This document shows positions 1 through 9,057 of a DNA stretch of 64,000 nt, piece after piece. The notes beneath the pieces are model-generated. The model did no database searches, was not told the origin of the DNA, and was given only the letters and a program-made list of their open reading frames with translations. A program made the translations under genes and the position numbers. This DNA comes from Candidatus Handelsmanbacteria bacterium (lineage in GTDB: Bacteria > Latescibacterota > UBA2968 > UBA8231): contig VGJS01000001.1 of assembly GCA_016867395.1 (NCBI GenBank), forward strand, positions 159,762 through 223,761, written 5' to 3'. Positions within the stretch are counted from its first letter, which is position 1, and every line of letters begins with the position of its first letter.

Positions 1-24
1 CCCCAAAAACAAGCTTCTCGCCAT
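1..24 (-). CDS. 5' end of a gene continuing beyond the left edge (8 codons)
   Basis: An ATG at 24 is preceded by GGAGAG with four bases of spacing, 9 bp after the stop codon of the upstream lipoprotein gene. The eight visible codons read MARSLFLG, a basic-then-hydrophobic start that would suit a signal peptide. The position makes it the next member of the minus-strand envelope operon. Nothing more can be said about the product. Confidence 0.55.
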
Positions 25-33
25 GCCGCTCTC

Positions 34-798
34 CTAACGCAGATCGGTGCGCGGCTCCCGCGCCATGTAGACTTCGCGGCGGAAGCGGTAGGGGACATCG
101 ACCTTTTCCACCGGTTCACCCTTGTAGTCGAAACGCAAGAGCATCTCCCCGATCACCACCTCGAACTCCTCGACGTCGCGGTCGATGATGGGAAAGACGA
201 CGTACCCTTCCTTCTCCTGGCCGCTGAACACGAAGTCGCGGTTGTAAAGGGTACGGTTGAGCAGGTCCCGCCGCCCGGTGAAGCTGGAGCGGGAATTGCC
301 CGCGTACGCCACGGCATAGGGCCAGTAGTACTCCACCAGGGCCGAAAGACTGAGCGCCTGGTAGCGCCGGCCATTGGGGGCGAGGATGGAGATATTGTCC
401 GGGTCTATCCTGACCTTGGGATAGGCATAATTCTTCACCTTCAGGAGAAAGACGGTAAAGCGCTCAGGGGCCTGCTCCTCCCCTGGCGGCTTCCAGTCGC
501 CGTAGGTATAGGGGTTGCGCGCCACGGCGTAAGGGTTGGGCTGGCGAAACCCCTTTGCCGTGGACGACTCGCCGGGGAACTGCCGGTTCAGAACCTCGGC
601 GGTCAGGGGCAGGAGCACCACCTCCAAGCGATCCTTGAGGTAGGTGATGCTGCGGTCGTCCCCCACCACGTATTCGCCGCCGCCAGCCCCAGGGTCAGGC
701 ACAATGGGGCCGGCGAAATGCCGGTACCCCAGTTTGATCCCACAGCCGCTCAGGAGCAGGAGGCAAACCCCCGGCCAAAGGTACGCGCGTCTTTTCAT
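34..798 (-). CDS. Outer-envelope lipoprotein, paralogue of the 51214-51948 product
   Basis: This is a 254-residue predicted lipoprotein. After MKRR comes a hydrophobic run ending in the lipobox LSGC (Cys19). The body has no enzyme motif I recognise. A block with FTVFLLKVKN, a basic VRIDP segment and a C-terminal FEVVIGEMLLRFDY stretch aligns by eye with FTVFQVAVVN, VRLDP and VELVLHDFILAF in the product at 51214-51948, so the two are paralogues. The start at 798 is preferred over an ATG at 804 because the nearest AGG lies nine bases upstream of 798 but only three upstream of 804. It follows the CBM9-like gene in the same direction, as the paralogue neighbours a CBM9-like gene in region B. Role unknown; probably a periplasm-facing partner of the envelope system. 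Confidence 0.75.
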   Translation of the reverse strand: MKRRAYLWPGVCLLLLSGCGIKLGYRHFAGPIVPDPGAGGGEYVVGDDRSITYLKDRLEVVLLPLTAEVLNRQFPGESSTAKGFRQPNPYAVARNPYTYGDWKPPGEEQAPERFTVFLLKVKNYAYPKVRIDPDNISILAPNGRRYQALSLSALVEYYWPYAVAYAGNSRSSFTGRRDLLNRTLYNRDFVFSGQEKEGYVVFPIIDRDVEEFEVVIGEMLLRFDYKGEPVEKVDVPYRFRREVYMAREPRTDLR

Positions 799-885
799 CG
801 CCATCTGCCTGCGATTGGGGAATGGAAGCAAAGAGGAGGGGCAGGTCTCCTGCACCCTCCTCTTTGACCTCGGTAACTGCACTGC

Positions 886-1803
886 TCAACGCACTCCCTG
901 GTCCAGATAGCTTTTTATCCTGCCCCAGGAAGAACTTTCCACTGCGGTCCCTTCCCCCGCCAGCGTGTAGTAGTCTGGCATCTGGTCGCCCTTCTGGTCC
1001 TGGCCAGTGCTGCTGCCCAGGGGGTAGAGCTGGTGCTTGGCCCCGGTGTCCCCGCCGTCCGCGTCCAGGGGGCGCACGCCCACATGGATGACCTGGTCCG
1101 GGGCGAAGATGTGCCGCCTGGACTGAGCCTGGGTAGCGGCATAGAGGTCATACAGGGCAAAGGCCGCCTCGATGGTCCAGGTGACGTTGGTGGACAGGTC
1201 AGCCGAACCCGCCGGCAGCAGGGTCCAGCCTACCTCGATGGCGTTCGGACCCGTGGCCTTCCCCTCAAACTTGTCCATGGTCCACCCCAGCGTGGGCAGG
1301 TCGATGTACTCCATCATACTGTTGTAGATGGCTTCCTCGCCGGGCTTGGGCAGCACCCGCATGTGGAACCGCGTGGCGTTGTTGATCTGATCCATGTTTT
1401 CACCCAGGAAATCCCCGCCCGAATGGTCGGGGTCAAAGGTGATCTGGATACAGTCGTCGTTCCACGCCCGCTTCGGATCATCCTCGCGCCGCCGCAGGGT
1501 GTCATCCTGGACGCGGATGAAGAAATAGAAGCGGTTGTCCGGCGGTGCGCTCCACGCTGACGAGATCGCCACGTCGTAATCCGACTTCTGTATCACCTCA
1601 CCCCCGGCGGTGAACATATCCGCGGTGGTCATGACAAAACTGGGGTCCATCCAGCCCCAGTCGTTGTCCCTGCCGTCTATAGTCATGGCCGCCGGGTTGG
1701 GCACCTGTGGGATGTAGATGGTGATGCCCACATGCGCCAGGACCGCGCTGCTCAGCGCGAGCACCAGGGCCCCGGCCCAGAGCAGATTCCGTCTCTTCTG
1801 CAT
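886..1803 (-). CDS. Secreted CBM9/DOMON-like protein
   Basis: This 305-residue protein has a cleavable signal peptide (basic MQKRR, hydrophobic core, cleavage near VLA). The N-terminal MTIDGRDNDWGWMDPS, the YFFIRVQDD strand and the DDCIQITFDPD block are typical of the carbohydrate-binding module 9 / DOMON-like sandwich seen in many secreted FCB-group proteins. No catalytic domain is attached. It ends in AVESSSWGRIKSYL, a tail shared with the protein at 50218-51147. A strong ribosome site (AAGGAGAGG) supports the start at 1803. The gene sits between the barrel-like protein (1969-4608) and the lipoprotein (34-798). The ligand is unknown; sugar binding is family-level inference. Confidence 0.75.
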   Translation of the reverse strand: MQKRRNLLWAGALVLALSSAVLAHVGITIYIPQVPNPAAMTIDGRDNDWGWMDPSFVMTTADMFTAGGEVIQKSDYDVAISSAWSAPPDNRFYFFIRVQDDTLRRREDDPKRAWNDDCIQITFDPDHSGGDFLGENMDQINNATRFHMRVLPKPGEEAIYNSMMEYIDLPTLGWTMDKFEGKATGPNAIEVGWTLLPAGSADLSTNVTWTIEAAFALYDLYAATQAQSRRHIFAPDQVIHVGVRPLDADGGDTGAKHQLYPLGSSTGQDQKGDQMPDYYTLAGEGTAVESSSWGRIKSYLDQGVR

Positions 1804-1968
1804 CGCTCCTCTCCTTGAAAGGTATTGATAAACGCTTTAGAACCTGAAGTGTTCTTCCCCGTGGCAGCGCCGACCTCCTTTCTGGTTGCGGGGTTTCTTT
1901 GGCAGTGCCGGCTGACGCTCTCGACCTGCAGCCGTGCGCAGTTCCCCTCAGACTCAGGGGTGCGAGAT

Positions 1969-4608
1969 TTACTGGGGGCCGGTGCTGGCGTAGACGCGCA
2001 AGAAGGCCATGGACCCTTTCTGGGTCGTGTCCTTAAACTTCTGCCTTTCGAGCTGCAACCCGCTGTTGAGCGTCAAGTGGTAGCCTTGATACGCAGAGGT
2101 ATTGGAAAACAGGAACGAAAAAACCAGGCTGCGGAAATCATCCACAAACCCGACCTGCGGGGTGGCCGGCCTTTTTTTTAGATTCTCGAACCAGCTTAGC
2201 TCCACCCCCAGGTCGATCCAAGTGGTGCGGGGAATCAGGGAAACCCTGGTGACCAGGAAGAGCGCCTCCTCCAGGCTGCGGCTGGTGTTGACGGCCCGGA
2301 GGCTGGGCACCTCGTGTTGGAAGGTGCTTTTCCACTTGGGCCAAAAGGTGAGATTCTTCCCCAGGCCCACCACATAATCGGCCTTGTTAATCAGGCCCAA
2401 GAACGAGCGGTTGCGCTTCAGGTCCGCCTGCTCGCCGTGCTGGAAAAATCTTTCGTACTTGAGCTTACCGCTGATGTTCAGGTTGCGGACCCGCGAGTAG
2501 CGGCTTTCCAGATAGAAGGTATTGATGAAGGTGTCCTGGGCGTCCAGAGGGTCGGTGAAATCCGTCCTCCCCTTGGGATCCACCCACACCACCCGGTCCT
2601 CGGGGATGTCGTCCTTGACCCGTTTGGCGTGCTCAAAGATCGAGATGGTCAGCCCAGGGTAGTTCCAGATCGCGGTGAACAGGCCGTAGAGCACCCGGCT
2701 CTTGCGGTCGCTGCTGAGCAGTCTTTCCTGCAAGTGGCCGGTGGTTAGCTGGAGATCCTCGGTCAGCTTGAGGCCGCCGTACAGGTTGGCCCCGCGATGG
2801 TCACGCTCATAGGGGTAGTCCGGGGCCCGGTCGTCCTCAAAGCGATCGATGAGCGTGTTGTTGTTCATGTCCATGCCAAAAAGGAACTGCGGGGCATCGA
2901 CCGCGTAGCGCAAGAAGGGCTCGGTGTAGTCCGGGCGGTCATTGCGGTTCTGGTTGTAATCCGAGACGAAGTCGTTGTTTTCGTCGAGGCCGGGAAAAAC
3001 CTGGATATCCTCGCCGGTCGAACCGGCCGAAGCCCCCAGCCCCGCGCCCTGCTGGCCGGCGCGCTGCCAGTCGGCGAAGCGATCCTGATCGTCGTTGTCG
3101 TCCACGAACTCGAAAAGATTCCGGCGCGGATCGCTGTAATCGACCACCCCCAGGTTGTTGCCCATGAAGGCCGTGGTGCTGTAGTCGGGGTCCATGCTGA
3201 AGGCCTCGCCGTAGGCGAACCAGGGGTAACGCACGTAGGAGGCGGTGAGGTAAGCCGCCCCGGCTCGTTCGTCGGCCGCGGCCAGCTTGTCGTAGTTCTG
3301 GTTGGGAAAGCGCCGGAAGCGCCGGTTCACCGCGTATTCTGAGCGCAGATCCAGCCCCGCCAGGTTGTTGATCTGCAGGTCGAGTCCCAGCACCTCGTTG
3401 GCCGTGGGCAGGCCGTATTCAAAACGGATGAAGCGCTGGTTTGAGCCATCCGTAATCTCCCCCCGGGCCTGGACCACGGGCAGGAAGACCTGGTCGCCCA
3501 GCAGGTCCGTTTGCCGATTGGAGGTCACCTCGATGCGATAGTCATTGGCCATGATCAGCTCGAACTCCAGCTTCTGGATCTGCTTGACGGTCGGCACTTT
3601 TTCCGTGGGCCTGAAGCTGTTCCTAATATCGTAGATCAGTTCGATGACATCGCCGCCATTGGCCTCCAGACTGCTGCCATTCCGCACCCCGCCCCTGATG
3701 ATGGGCTGGATCTCCGGGTGGACCTCGCCATCCACCAGCACCCGGTCGAAGAAGAGCAGGGCCCCGGACTGTGCCGTTTCGGGAGAATCATCCGAGATCC
3801 GGATAGTCACCGTCTCGACGTTGCCGGTGTTCTGCGGGGTGGTCAACACCCCCTTGAGGGAGTTGTCGCCCATGGAAAGGTCGCTGCGGGTATTGGCGGC
3901 GTTGATCCAGGTGGCCCCCATCTGGGCAAAATCCCCCACCTGGGCCACCCCCCTGGCGCCCATCACCCGGGTGGTGCTCTCGATGAGGGAGGAGGGGTCC
4001 GAATCCGTCCGCGCCGAAACCCCCGGTGAATTGAGCCTCGACGCCAACAGGGTCACCGCGTACTTGTCGGAGAGGAAGTCCCACTGGAGGCCGTTGAAGG
4101 TGGGCTTTGAGAAGGTCAGGGGGGTCATGGTGGTGCGCAGCGCGTCGCTGATCGCCAGCGAGGTAAAGAACTGCCCCTTCTGGGCGGAGGAGATGACCAG
4201 GTTGCTGAACCAACTGCTGTATTTCGGGCTCTTGAAGATGCCGCTGCCCTGGCGCTGCGGGTTGTTCTCGGTCCAGTCGTAGATGGACCAGCCCCTGGCG
4301 ATGTAGTTCCCAAAGGGGTCGTAGTACCGCGTCCCTTCGAGCAGGATATCGACGTATTTCTGATAGATGTCCCTGGCGTAATTGCTGTACTCCCAGCCGC
4401 GCCATTGGTACTCGTAGTACAGATTCTGGGGCAGGTACCATTTTCTGAGGTTGGGCGCCATCGCCCCGGTGTGGACCCGCACGCCGTAGAGCCCCGGTTC
4501 CTCTATGGGCCGGTACCCGGTGGCCATTTGCGCCCGGGCAGGGTTCCCCACCAGCGCGGCCACAGCCGCCAATCCCAAAAGCACCACTCTCCTGATCACC
4601 TGGGGCAT
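1969..4608 (-). CDS. Large outer-membrane beta-barrel-like protein with Asp/Asn cassettes (paralogue 1)
   Basis: This 879-residue protein has a signal peptide (cleavage near ARAQ). It is one of four related proteins in the window, with 55239-58010, 58013-60811 and 60816-63689. Shared landmarks in order: a YEYQWRGWEYSNYARDIYQK-type N-terminal block; an RISDDSPET strand; a DDNDD cluster; an FPGLDENND / NQNRNDRPDYTEPF cassette near residue 535 resembling thrombospondin-3 or dockerin calcium loops; a DMNNN loop; APDYPYERDHRG; then many amphipathic strands. Unlike the other three it ends in STGPQ rather than an aromatic or Leu residue, so its C-terminal strand looks altered. GAGGAGG precedes the ATG and overlaps the upstream stop region. 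Barrel topology is inferred from strand pattern; cargo unknown. Confidence 0.7.
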   Translation of the reverse strand: MPQVIRRVVLLGLAAVAALVGNPARAQMATGYRPIEEPGLYGVRVHTGAMAPNLRKWYLPQNLYYEYQWRGWEYSNYARDIYQKYVDILLEGTRYYDPFGNYIARGWSIYDWTENNPQRQGSGIFKSPKYSSWFSNLVISSAQKGQFFTSLAISDALRTTMTPLTFSKPTFNGLQWDFLSDKYAVTLLASRLNSPGVSARTDSDPSSLIESTTRVMGARGVAQVGDFAQMGATWINAANTRSDLSMGDNSLKGVLTTPQNTGNVETVTIRISDDSPETAQSGALLFFDRVLVDGEVHPEIQPIIRGGVRNGSSLEANGGDVIELIYDIRNSFRPTEKVPTVKQIQKLEFELIMANDYRIEVTSNRQTDLLGDQVFLPVVQARGEITDGSNQRFIRFEYGLPTANEVLGLDLQINNLAGLDLRSEYAVNRRFRRFPNQNYDKLAAADERAGAAYLTASYVRYPWFAYGEAFSMDPDYSTTAFMGNNLGVVDYSDPRRNLFEFVDDNDDQDRFADWQRAGQQGAGLGASAGSTGEDIQVFPGLDENNDFVSDYNQNRNDRPDYTEPFLRYAVDAPQFLFGMDMNNNTLIDRFEDDRAPDYPYERDHRGANLYGGLKLTEDLQLTTGHLQERLLSSDRKSRVLYGLFTAIWNYPGLTISIFEHAKRVKDDIPEDRVVWVDPKGRTDFTDPLDAQDTFINTFYLESRYSRVRNLNISGKLKYERFFQHGEQADLKRNRSFLGLINKADYVVGLGKNLTFWPKWKSTFQHEVPSLRAVNTSRSLEEALFLVTRVSLIPRTTWIDLGVELSWFENLKKRPATPQVGFVDDFRSLVFSFLFSNTSAYQGYHLTLNSGLQLERQKFKDTTQKGSMAFLRVYASTGPQ

Positions 4609-4618
4609 AGAGACCTCC

Positions 4619-7006
4619 TCAATAGACCACGTTGATGGTGCGGGCCAGGTTCTCGCCCCCGGACTGGGTATCTACCGCGATGCGGTACAGATACACCCCC
4701 GGGGGAACCAGCAACTCGCTCCGGTCCCTTCCAGACCAGGTGAAGACCCAGGACTGGTCCGGATCGCGGCGCCCTTCCAACTCCTGGACCAGGCGGCCAT
4801 CGAGCCGGTACACACCAACCTTGGGCGGCACCTGGACCTTGAGCACCGAGAAGCGGATCTCCGCCAGATCCCCAATCCCGTCGTTGTTGGGGGTAAAGAC
4901 CAGCCCATGGAGCGGGGGATCGGCGATGAGCCGGACAGCATCCACGGCCTGGGGCAGGAAAACCGTAGTGGCAAAGCGCCCGGTAGGATCAGCCAACTGC
5001 CAGAGTTCGGGCTGCTGGGTCCTCCCCACCGACACCTCGACCAGATAGGGATTTACCCGTGGAATGGCCCTGAAGCCGATCACCACCGAGTCCTGCCTCA
5101 CCAACTGGGGCAACTCCACGATGAGGGAGTCCGGGGCAATGTACACTGCCGTCGGCTGGACCAGCGTACCCCCCACCCAGAGGGCCAGGCTGTCCGGCTC
5201 AACCTGGGAAGGGGTTTTCATCAGGATGCGGTTGAAACCTGGATCTCCAGAGCTAAAACGCGGATAGAGGTGATAGGAAAACCCCCGCCCCTCCCCGGCG
5301 CTGGCCTCCTTGGGATAGATCTCCCCGGCGGCTCCCGACAGGAAGGCTTCCGTGTACACCAGTGAAAGGGATCTGAGTTCTGGGGCCGCGTTGGGCCGGT
5401 CCGAACTCAGGCGCACTCGGAACTGCACGTAACGCCGCGGACTGGGAGAAAGAAAAGCTTGACCGGAAAATTCGTACGTGTTGCTCCACCCGCTCCAGTC
5501 GTCTCCGGGCTCGATGACCTGGTCGATGGGACCCTTGAGCGCCTTGATCAGGCTGTCGTACTTCTCCTTGGTGACCTCGGTGCCGTTCTTGTGGTGGTAG
5601 ATGCTGCGCTCCACCAGGGTGTTTCCCGAGCGCGTCTGCGCCCGCACCCGGGTGCCCGGAGGAAGGTTCTCCTCCCAGTTGAGGGCCTGCAGCACCTTGG
5701 GCCGGCTGCTGATCTCGATATAGCCCGAGGTCAATTCCACCTGTGCGACATAACCGACCGGGAAGACGAAGGCTTCGGCAATGGCCCCGCTGCTGGTGCC
5801 GCCAAAGAGCATGTACAGGTTGCGCAGGCGCCGATAGGGAAAGAATCGATAAGTCAACGGCTCGGGATTGGTGTAGGTCTGGGGATTGGGATAGTCGAAG
5901 AGCAGATCAAAGTCGAGATCCCCGGAGGGGTTCAGACTCCCATCCGAGCCCAGCAGCCGGTGCCCCAGAATCCTGGGCGGGTACCAGGTGGTGTGTAACT
6001 GGAACGCCACGAAGACCACCCTGTTTATCCAGTACATGGCCCCCAGATCCCAGTTATACTGGGTGCGGTACCCTCCAGCACTGCTCGCGTCGAGTTCCTC
6101 CCAAAAGGTATTGACATCCCCATCCACCATCCCGCCGGTGCGCCCCTTGCCCTGATCGTCGATAAAGCCGCCACGGTCGAAGGTGCCGGGGGCGATGTTC
6201 TCGCCGAAGCTGATAACTTCGACCTCGGCGAGCGCCGCATCGGGGCTCTTGGCGTCCGCAATAATCCGGATATACTGAAGCGGAGCGAAGGCCGTGGAAG
6301 TATCCTCGCCGGCCTCTGCCTCTGGCCTCGATGATGTCGGTGGAGGCGCCCCGGCCAGAGGAAGCGGAGCGAAGGCCGTGGAAGTATCCTCGCCGGCCTC
6401 TGCCTCTCCCAGGCTGAAAACCGCTTTTGTCCTTTCCCCGAACGCCACCGGATAGCTCACCACGGTCTGCTCGTTCCATTTGGTCGTCCCACCGATGAAC
6501 TCAAAGGCGAAGATATCCTCGGTGTCGGACTGCCGTTTGCCGTCTGATCCAAAAACCCTGAACTCCCTCAGGGGGCGCGCCCCTTCTCGGTCGGGGAAGT
6601 GCAGGCGGATTTCCTTGACCGCCACGACCCGCCCCAGGTCGATCTCGAGCCACCACTTGCTGAGGGGATCGGCCGGATCAGGTCTCCATGAGGTTTCGAG
6701 GCTGCCATCGATGATGCTTGGCGCCCTAGCCGGATTCGACCCTACCCGCCATACCCCGCCCTGGACATCCCCCTGCTGCTTCAGCGTGTGGATGAACTGG
6801 GGGGCGCTGAGTGCGGCATTGAAAGGCTGTTCGAACTTCACCGGCATGATCGAGCCCTCAGGCCGCAGTTCCACCGCCCCTTTGGGAAACTTCCACTGCT
6901 CCCACTGCGACTTCCGATTCACCGTGTAGGTGTTCTGGCCAATCGCATCGGTTCCTACCAGCAAGGCCAGTAGCAAGGGCCAGCGGCATCGCAAGGGATT
7001 TTTCAT
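4619..7006 (-). CDS. Secreted discoidin (F5/8C) protein with FlgD-like C-terminal domain (A)
   Basis: This 795-residue exported protein has a signal peptide ending near AIGQ. Two discoidin-like segments are visible: DGSLETSWRPDP ... WWLEIDLGRVVAVKEIRLHFP near residue 100, and DGDVNTFWEE with an NWDLGAMYWINRVVF strand near residue 300. The last ~90 residues hold FTPNNDGIGD, a YRLDGRLVQELEG strand, a WSGRD turn and a VPPGVYLYRI strand, the FlgD/gliding-type Ig module that often ends secreted FCB-group proteins. A ribosome site AGGAGATGGCCG supports the start. A 28-residue in-frame duplication lies in a loop (see the repeat). It is the third of three tandem paralogues (9058, 7051, 4619). Binding target unknown. 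Confidence 0.75.
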   Translation of the reverse strand: MKNPLRCRWPLLLALLVGTDAIGQNTYTVNRKSQWEQWKFPKGAVELRPEGSIMPVKFEQPFNAALSAPQFIHTLKQQGDVQGGVWRVGSNPARAPSIIDGSLETSWRPDPADPLSKWWLEIDLGRVVAVKEIRLHFPDREGARPLREFRVFGSDGKRQSDTEDIFAFEFIGGTTKWNEQTVVSYPVAFGERTKAVFSLGEAEAGEDTSTAFAPLPLAGAPPPTSSRPEAEAGEDTSTAFAPLQYIRIIADAKSPDAALAEVEVISFGENIAPGTFDRGGFIDDQGKGRTGGMVDGDVNTFWEELDASSAGGYRTQYNWDLGAMYWINRVVFVAFQLHTTWYPPRILGHRLLGSDGSLNPSGDLDFDLLFDYPNPQTYTNPEPLTYRFFPYRRLRNLYMLFGGTSSGAIAEAFVFPVGYVAQVELTSGYIEISSRPKVLQALNWEENLPPGTRVRAQTRSGNTLVERSIYHHKNGTEVTKEKYDSLIKALKGPIDQVIEPGDDWSGWSNTYEFSGQAFLSPSPRRYVQFRVRLSSDRPNAAPELRSLSLVYTEAFLSGAAGEIYPKEASAGEGRGFSYHLYPRFSSGDPGFNRILMKTPSQVEPDSLALWVGGTLVQPTAVYIAPDSLIVELPQLVRQDSVVIGFRAIPRVNPYLVEVSVGRTQQPELWQLADPTGRFATTVFLPQAVDAVRLIADPPLHGLVFTPNNDGIGDLAEIRFSVLKVQVPPKVGVYRLDGRLVQELEGRRDPDQSWVFTWSGRDRSELLVPPGVYLYRIAVDTQSGGENLARTINVVY
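6277..6407. repeat. 47-bp perfect direct repeat inside the 4619-7006 gene
   Basis: Bases 6277-6323 and 6361-6407 are identical over 47 bp and separated by 37 bp, giving a period of 84 bp, exactly 28 codons. In the protein this produces two copies of EAEAGEDTSTAFAPL around a Pro/Ser-rich linker, placed between two strands of the first discoidin domain (FSLG and QYIRII). The two paralogues downstream of the same promoter lack the inserted segment, so it looks like a recent in-frame tandem duplication or a small inserted repeat unit. Confidence 0.9.
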
Positions 7007-7050
7007 CGGCCATCTCCTGTAAAGACAGGGAAAAAACCGCCCCTATCCCG

Positions 7051-9027
7051 CTAGTACACCACCCCAATGCTCCCGGTCCGCACAAAACTTCCCCCCTCGG
7101 TCTTCGCCTCCAGCCTGATCAGGTAGATCCCGATCGGCACCACGTTGTTGCCCTCGTCGCGGCCGTCCCAGCGCCAGAGGTAGGAGCCACTGCCCTCAGC
7201 TTCGGAAAACAGGACCCTCACCGGCCGACCCCCCAGGTCGTAGACAACCGCCTTTACAGCGACGGGGCGGACGAGCTGCACCAGGGTATATGCGACCTCG
7301 GCCTGGTCGTTAAGACCGTCCTGGTTTGGCGAGATCACCGGGGGGGAAACGGCAAAGGCGGGCAGCAGATCCCGGGTGGATGCCGCCGAGGTCAGCACCC
7401 TCAGCGCATTCGTCGATACTTCTGGATTGGCGTCCCCAGGCAGGACCCGCTGCGGTAGTTCCCCACCGCGGGTATCAAGGGCCTCGGACGGGAAGGAGGT
7501 CCCCTGCACGAAAACCTCACTCTCCAAGACCACCCTCATGGTGCCCGAAGCCCTGGACTGCACCCGGTGAGAGGGGAAGAAGACCGTCAGACTGCCGGGG
7601 GCTGCCGCGACGCTGTCGGGAGTGGCGCTGGTCAGCGGGCTGCCGAGAAGGAAGTCCACGAAGCGGGGCGTCCCCGGGGTGAAGATGCGCAGGGCGTCGA
7701 AACCTACGTCCTGGCCACTCACGTCGGCGATGAGGTCGTAGGCGAAAGTGGCTTTCACCCCAGCCGGCACGATGGGCACGTTGCCCAATGGCCGAGGGGC
7801 ATCCAACTGGGAGACCTCGCCGACCAGTTGCCGGGCCAGGGGCGGAATGGAGTGGTCGACCGTCAGGGATCTAAGTCGCACCCCATCGAGGATCGCCCAG
7901 CTCTCCATGACGACCTCGAACTGAAAGTAGCGGCGGGGACTGGGTAGATCGATCTGCCGGCCCGAGGTGAGGAAAGGCGGGGACCAGGGGCTCCAGTTTA
8001 GCAGATCGTCTTCGATGGGTCCGCGCAACTGCTCGTCCATCTTTTTATATTCGCTCTCCGGAACCTCGACGCGCTCGCCGGTGAACAGGTTTACGTACTT
8101 GTAATAGACCAGGGCCGTGCTGTCCTCCCCGGTTCGCATCCTCACCGAGATCCCGACCGCCGCCTCGGGCACCACGGCCAGGCTGTCTCCTTCCTGCCGC
8201 AGCATTTCAAGTTCCCATGCGAGCCAGCTGAAGTTTGCCGATTTTCCAAGGTCCACCACCTTGGAACGGTAGCTGCCGCGGGGGGCAAAACCGGTCCCGA
8301 AGAGTTGGAACTCCGCCAGTTCAAAAGGATTGGCAGAGGTTATGTCGAGGCGGATATAGCGGACGAACTGCAGCGGGAAGAGGATCTCCGGGCTGTCTTC
8401 GGCGGTGAAAGGCTCCCGCTTCAGGAGGGAGTAGATCGGCGTGGCCTCCTGGTTGAAGGCCTTGCCGTCGTTGATGAAGACGTCGTACCCGCGGATGTAG
8501 TCTTCCTTATAGGGGCGGCCCTGATCGTCCTGACCGGTCTGGCGGGGAAAAAAAGCGATCCGGTTGGCCGGGAACCGGGTGCCCAGGTCGAAAAAAATGC
8601 TGGTTCCCTGCTGCGAGACGCCAAAGCGCTTGAACCGGTCCCCCGTGGAGGTCGTGTCGATTCCATCCACGATCGGGAGGTTGGGTTGTTTCAGGGAGAT
8701 ATTGTCCCAGATCCGCGCCTGCGATTGTTCAACGACGTACCCCGAGGGAAAGCCATCGACCCACTGCAGTTGGGGAACGATGTTCTGCTCCGAGCTGAAG
8801 CTGACCAATTGGATCGCCCCCTCCGCGGCGTTGCTGATCGCCGTCTTGCTGAGTTGTTGCGATTCCCACGACAGGCCCTCGCCGCCGACACTCCACTTTC
8901 GCACCTCCCCTTCCGCCTGCCAGGCTGATGGCCCGATCGACAGCAGCGCGCCGATCAGCACTGCCCAGGTCCGCGTCCCCGGGAGCCCTCCGCAACGGCC
9001 GCTCGCACCCGGAGGCCTGCGCAACAT
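7051..9027 (-). CDS. Secreted discoidin protein with FlgD-like C-terminal domain (B)
   Basis: This ~658-residue exported protein is paralogous to the genes on either side. The hydrophobic signal core is WAVLIGALLSIGPSAW. An F5/8C-like region covers roughly residues 130-270 (IFFDLGTRFPANRIAFFP, YIRLDITSANPFELAEFQLFG). Then comes a GPIEDDLLNWSPWSPP block shared with the other two paralogues, and an FlgD-like Ig module at the C-terminus (SPNQDGLNDQAEV, YDLGGRPVRVL, WDGRD, PIGIYLIRL) ending in GVVY. A GTG at 9054 is also possible, but its AAGG touches the start codon with no spacing, so the ATG at 9027 is chosen with modest confidence. It probably binds a cell-surface or extracellular polymer. 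Confidence 0.72.
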   Translation of the reverse strand: MLRRPPGASGRCGGLPGTRTWAVLIGALLSIGPSAWQAEGEVRKWSVGGEGLSWESQQLSKTAISNAAEGAIQLVSFSSEQNIVPQLQWVDGFPSGYVVEQSQARIWDNISLKQPNLPIVDGIDTTSTGDRFKRFGVSQQGTSIFFDLGTRFPANRIAFFPRQTGQDDQGRPYKEDYIRGYDVFINDGKAFNQEATPIYSLLKREPFTAEDSPEILFPLQFVRYIRLDITSANPFELAEFQLFGTGFAPRGSYRSKVVDLGKSANFSWLAWELEMLRQEGDSLAVVPEAAVGISVRMRTGEDSTALVYYKYVNLFTGERVEVPESEYKKMDEQLRGPIEDDLLNWSPWSPPFLTSGRQIDLPSPRRYFQFEVVMESWAILDGVRLRSLTVDHSIPPLARQLVGEVSQLDAPRPLGNVPIVPAGVKATFAYDLIADVSGQDVGFDALRIFTPGTPRFVDFLLGSPLTSATPDSVAAAPGSLTVFFPSHRVQSRASGTMRVVLESEVFVQGTSFPSEALDTRGGELPQRVLPGDANPEVSTNALRVLTSAASTRDLLPAFAVSPPVISPNQDGLNDQAEVAYTLVQLVRPVAVKAVVYDLGGRPVRVLFSEAEGSGSYLWRWDGRDEGNNVVPIGIYLIRLEAKTEGGSFVRTGSIGVVY

Positions 9028-9057
9028 GAAGTCCGATCTCTGCAAGTCAATCACCCT

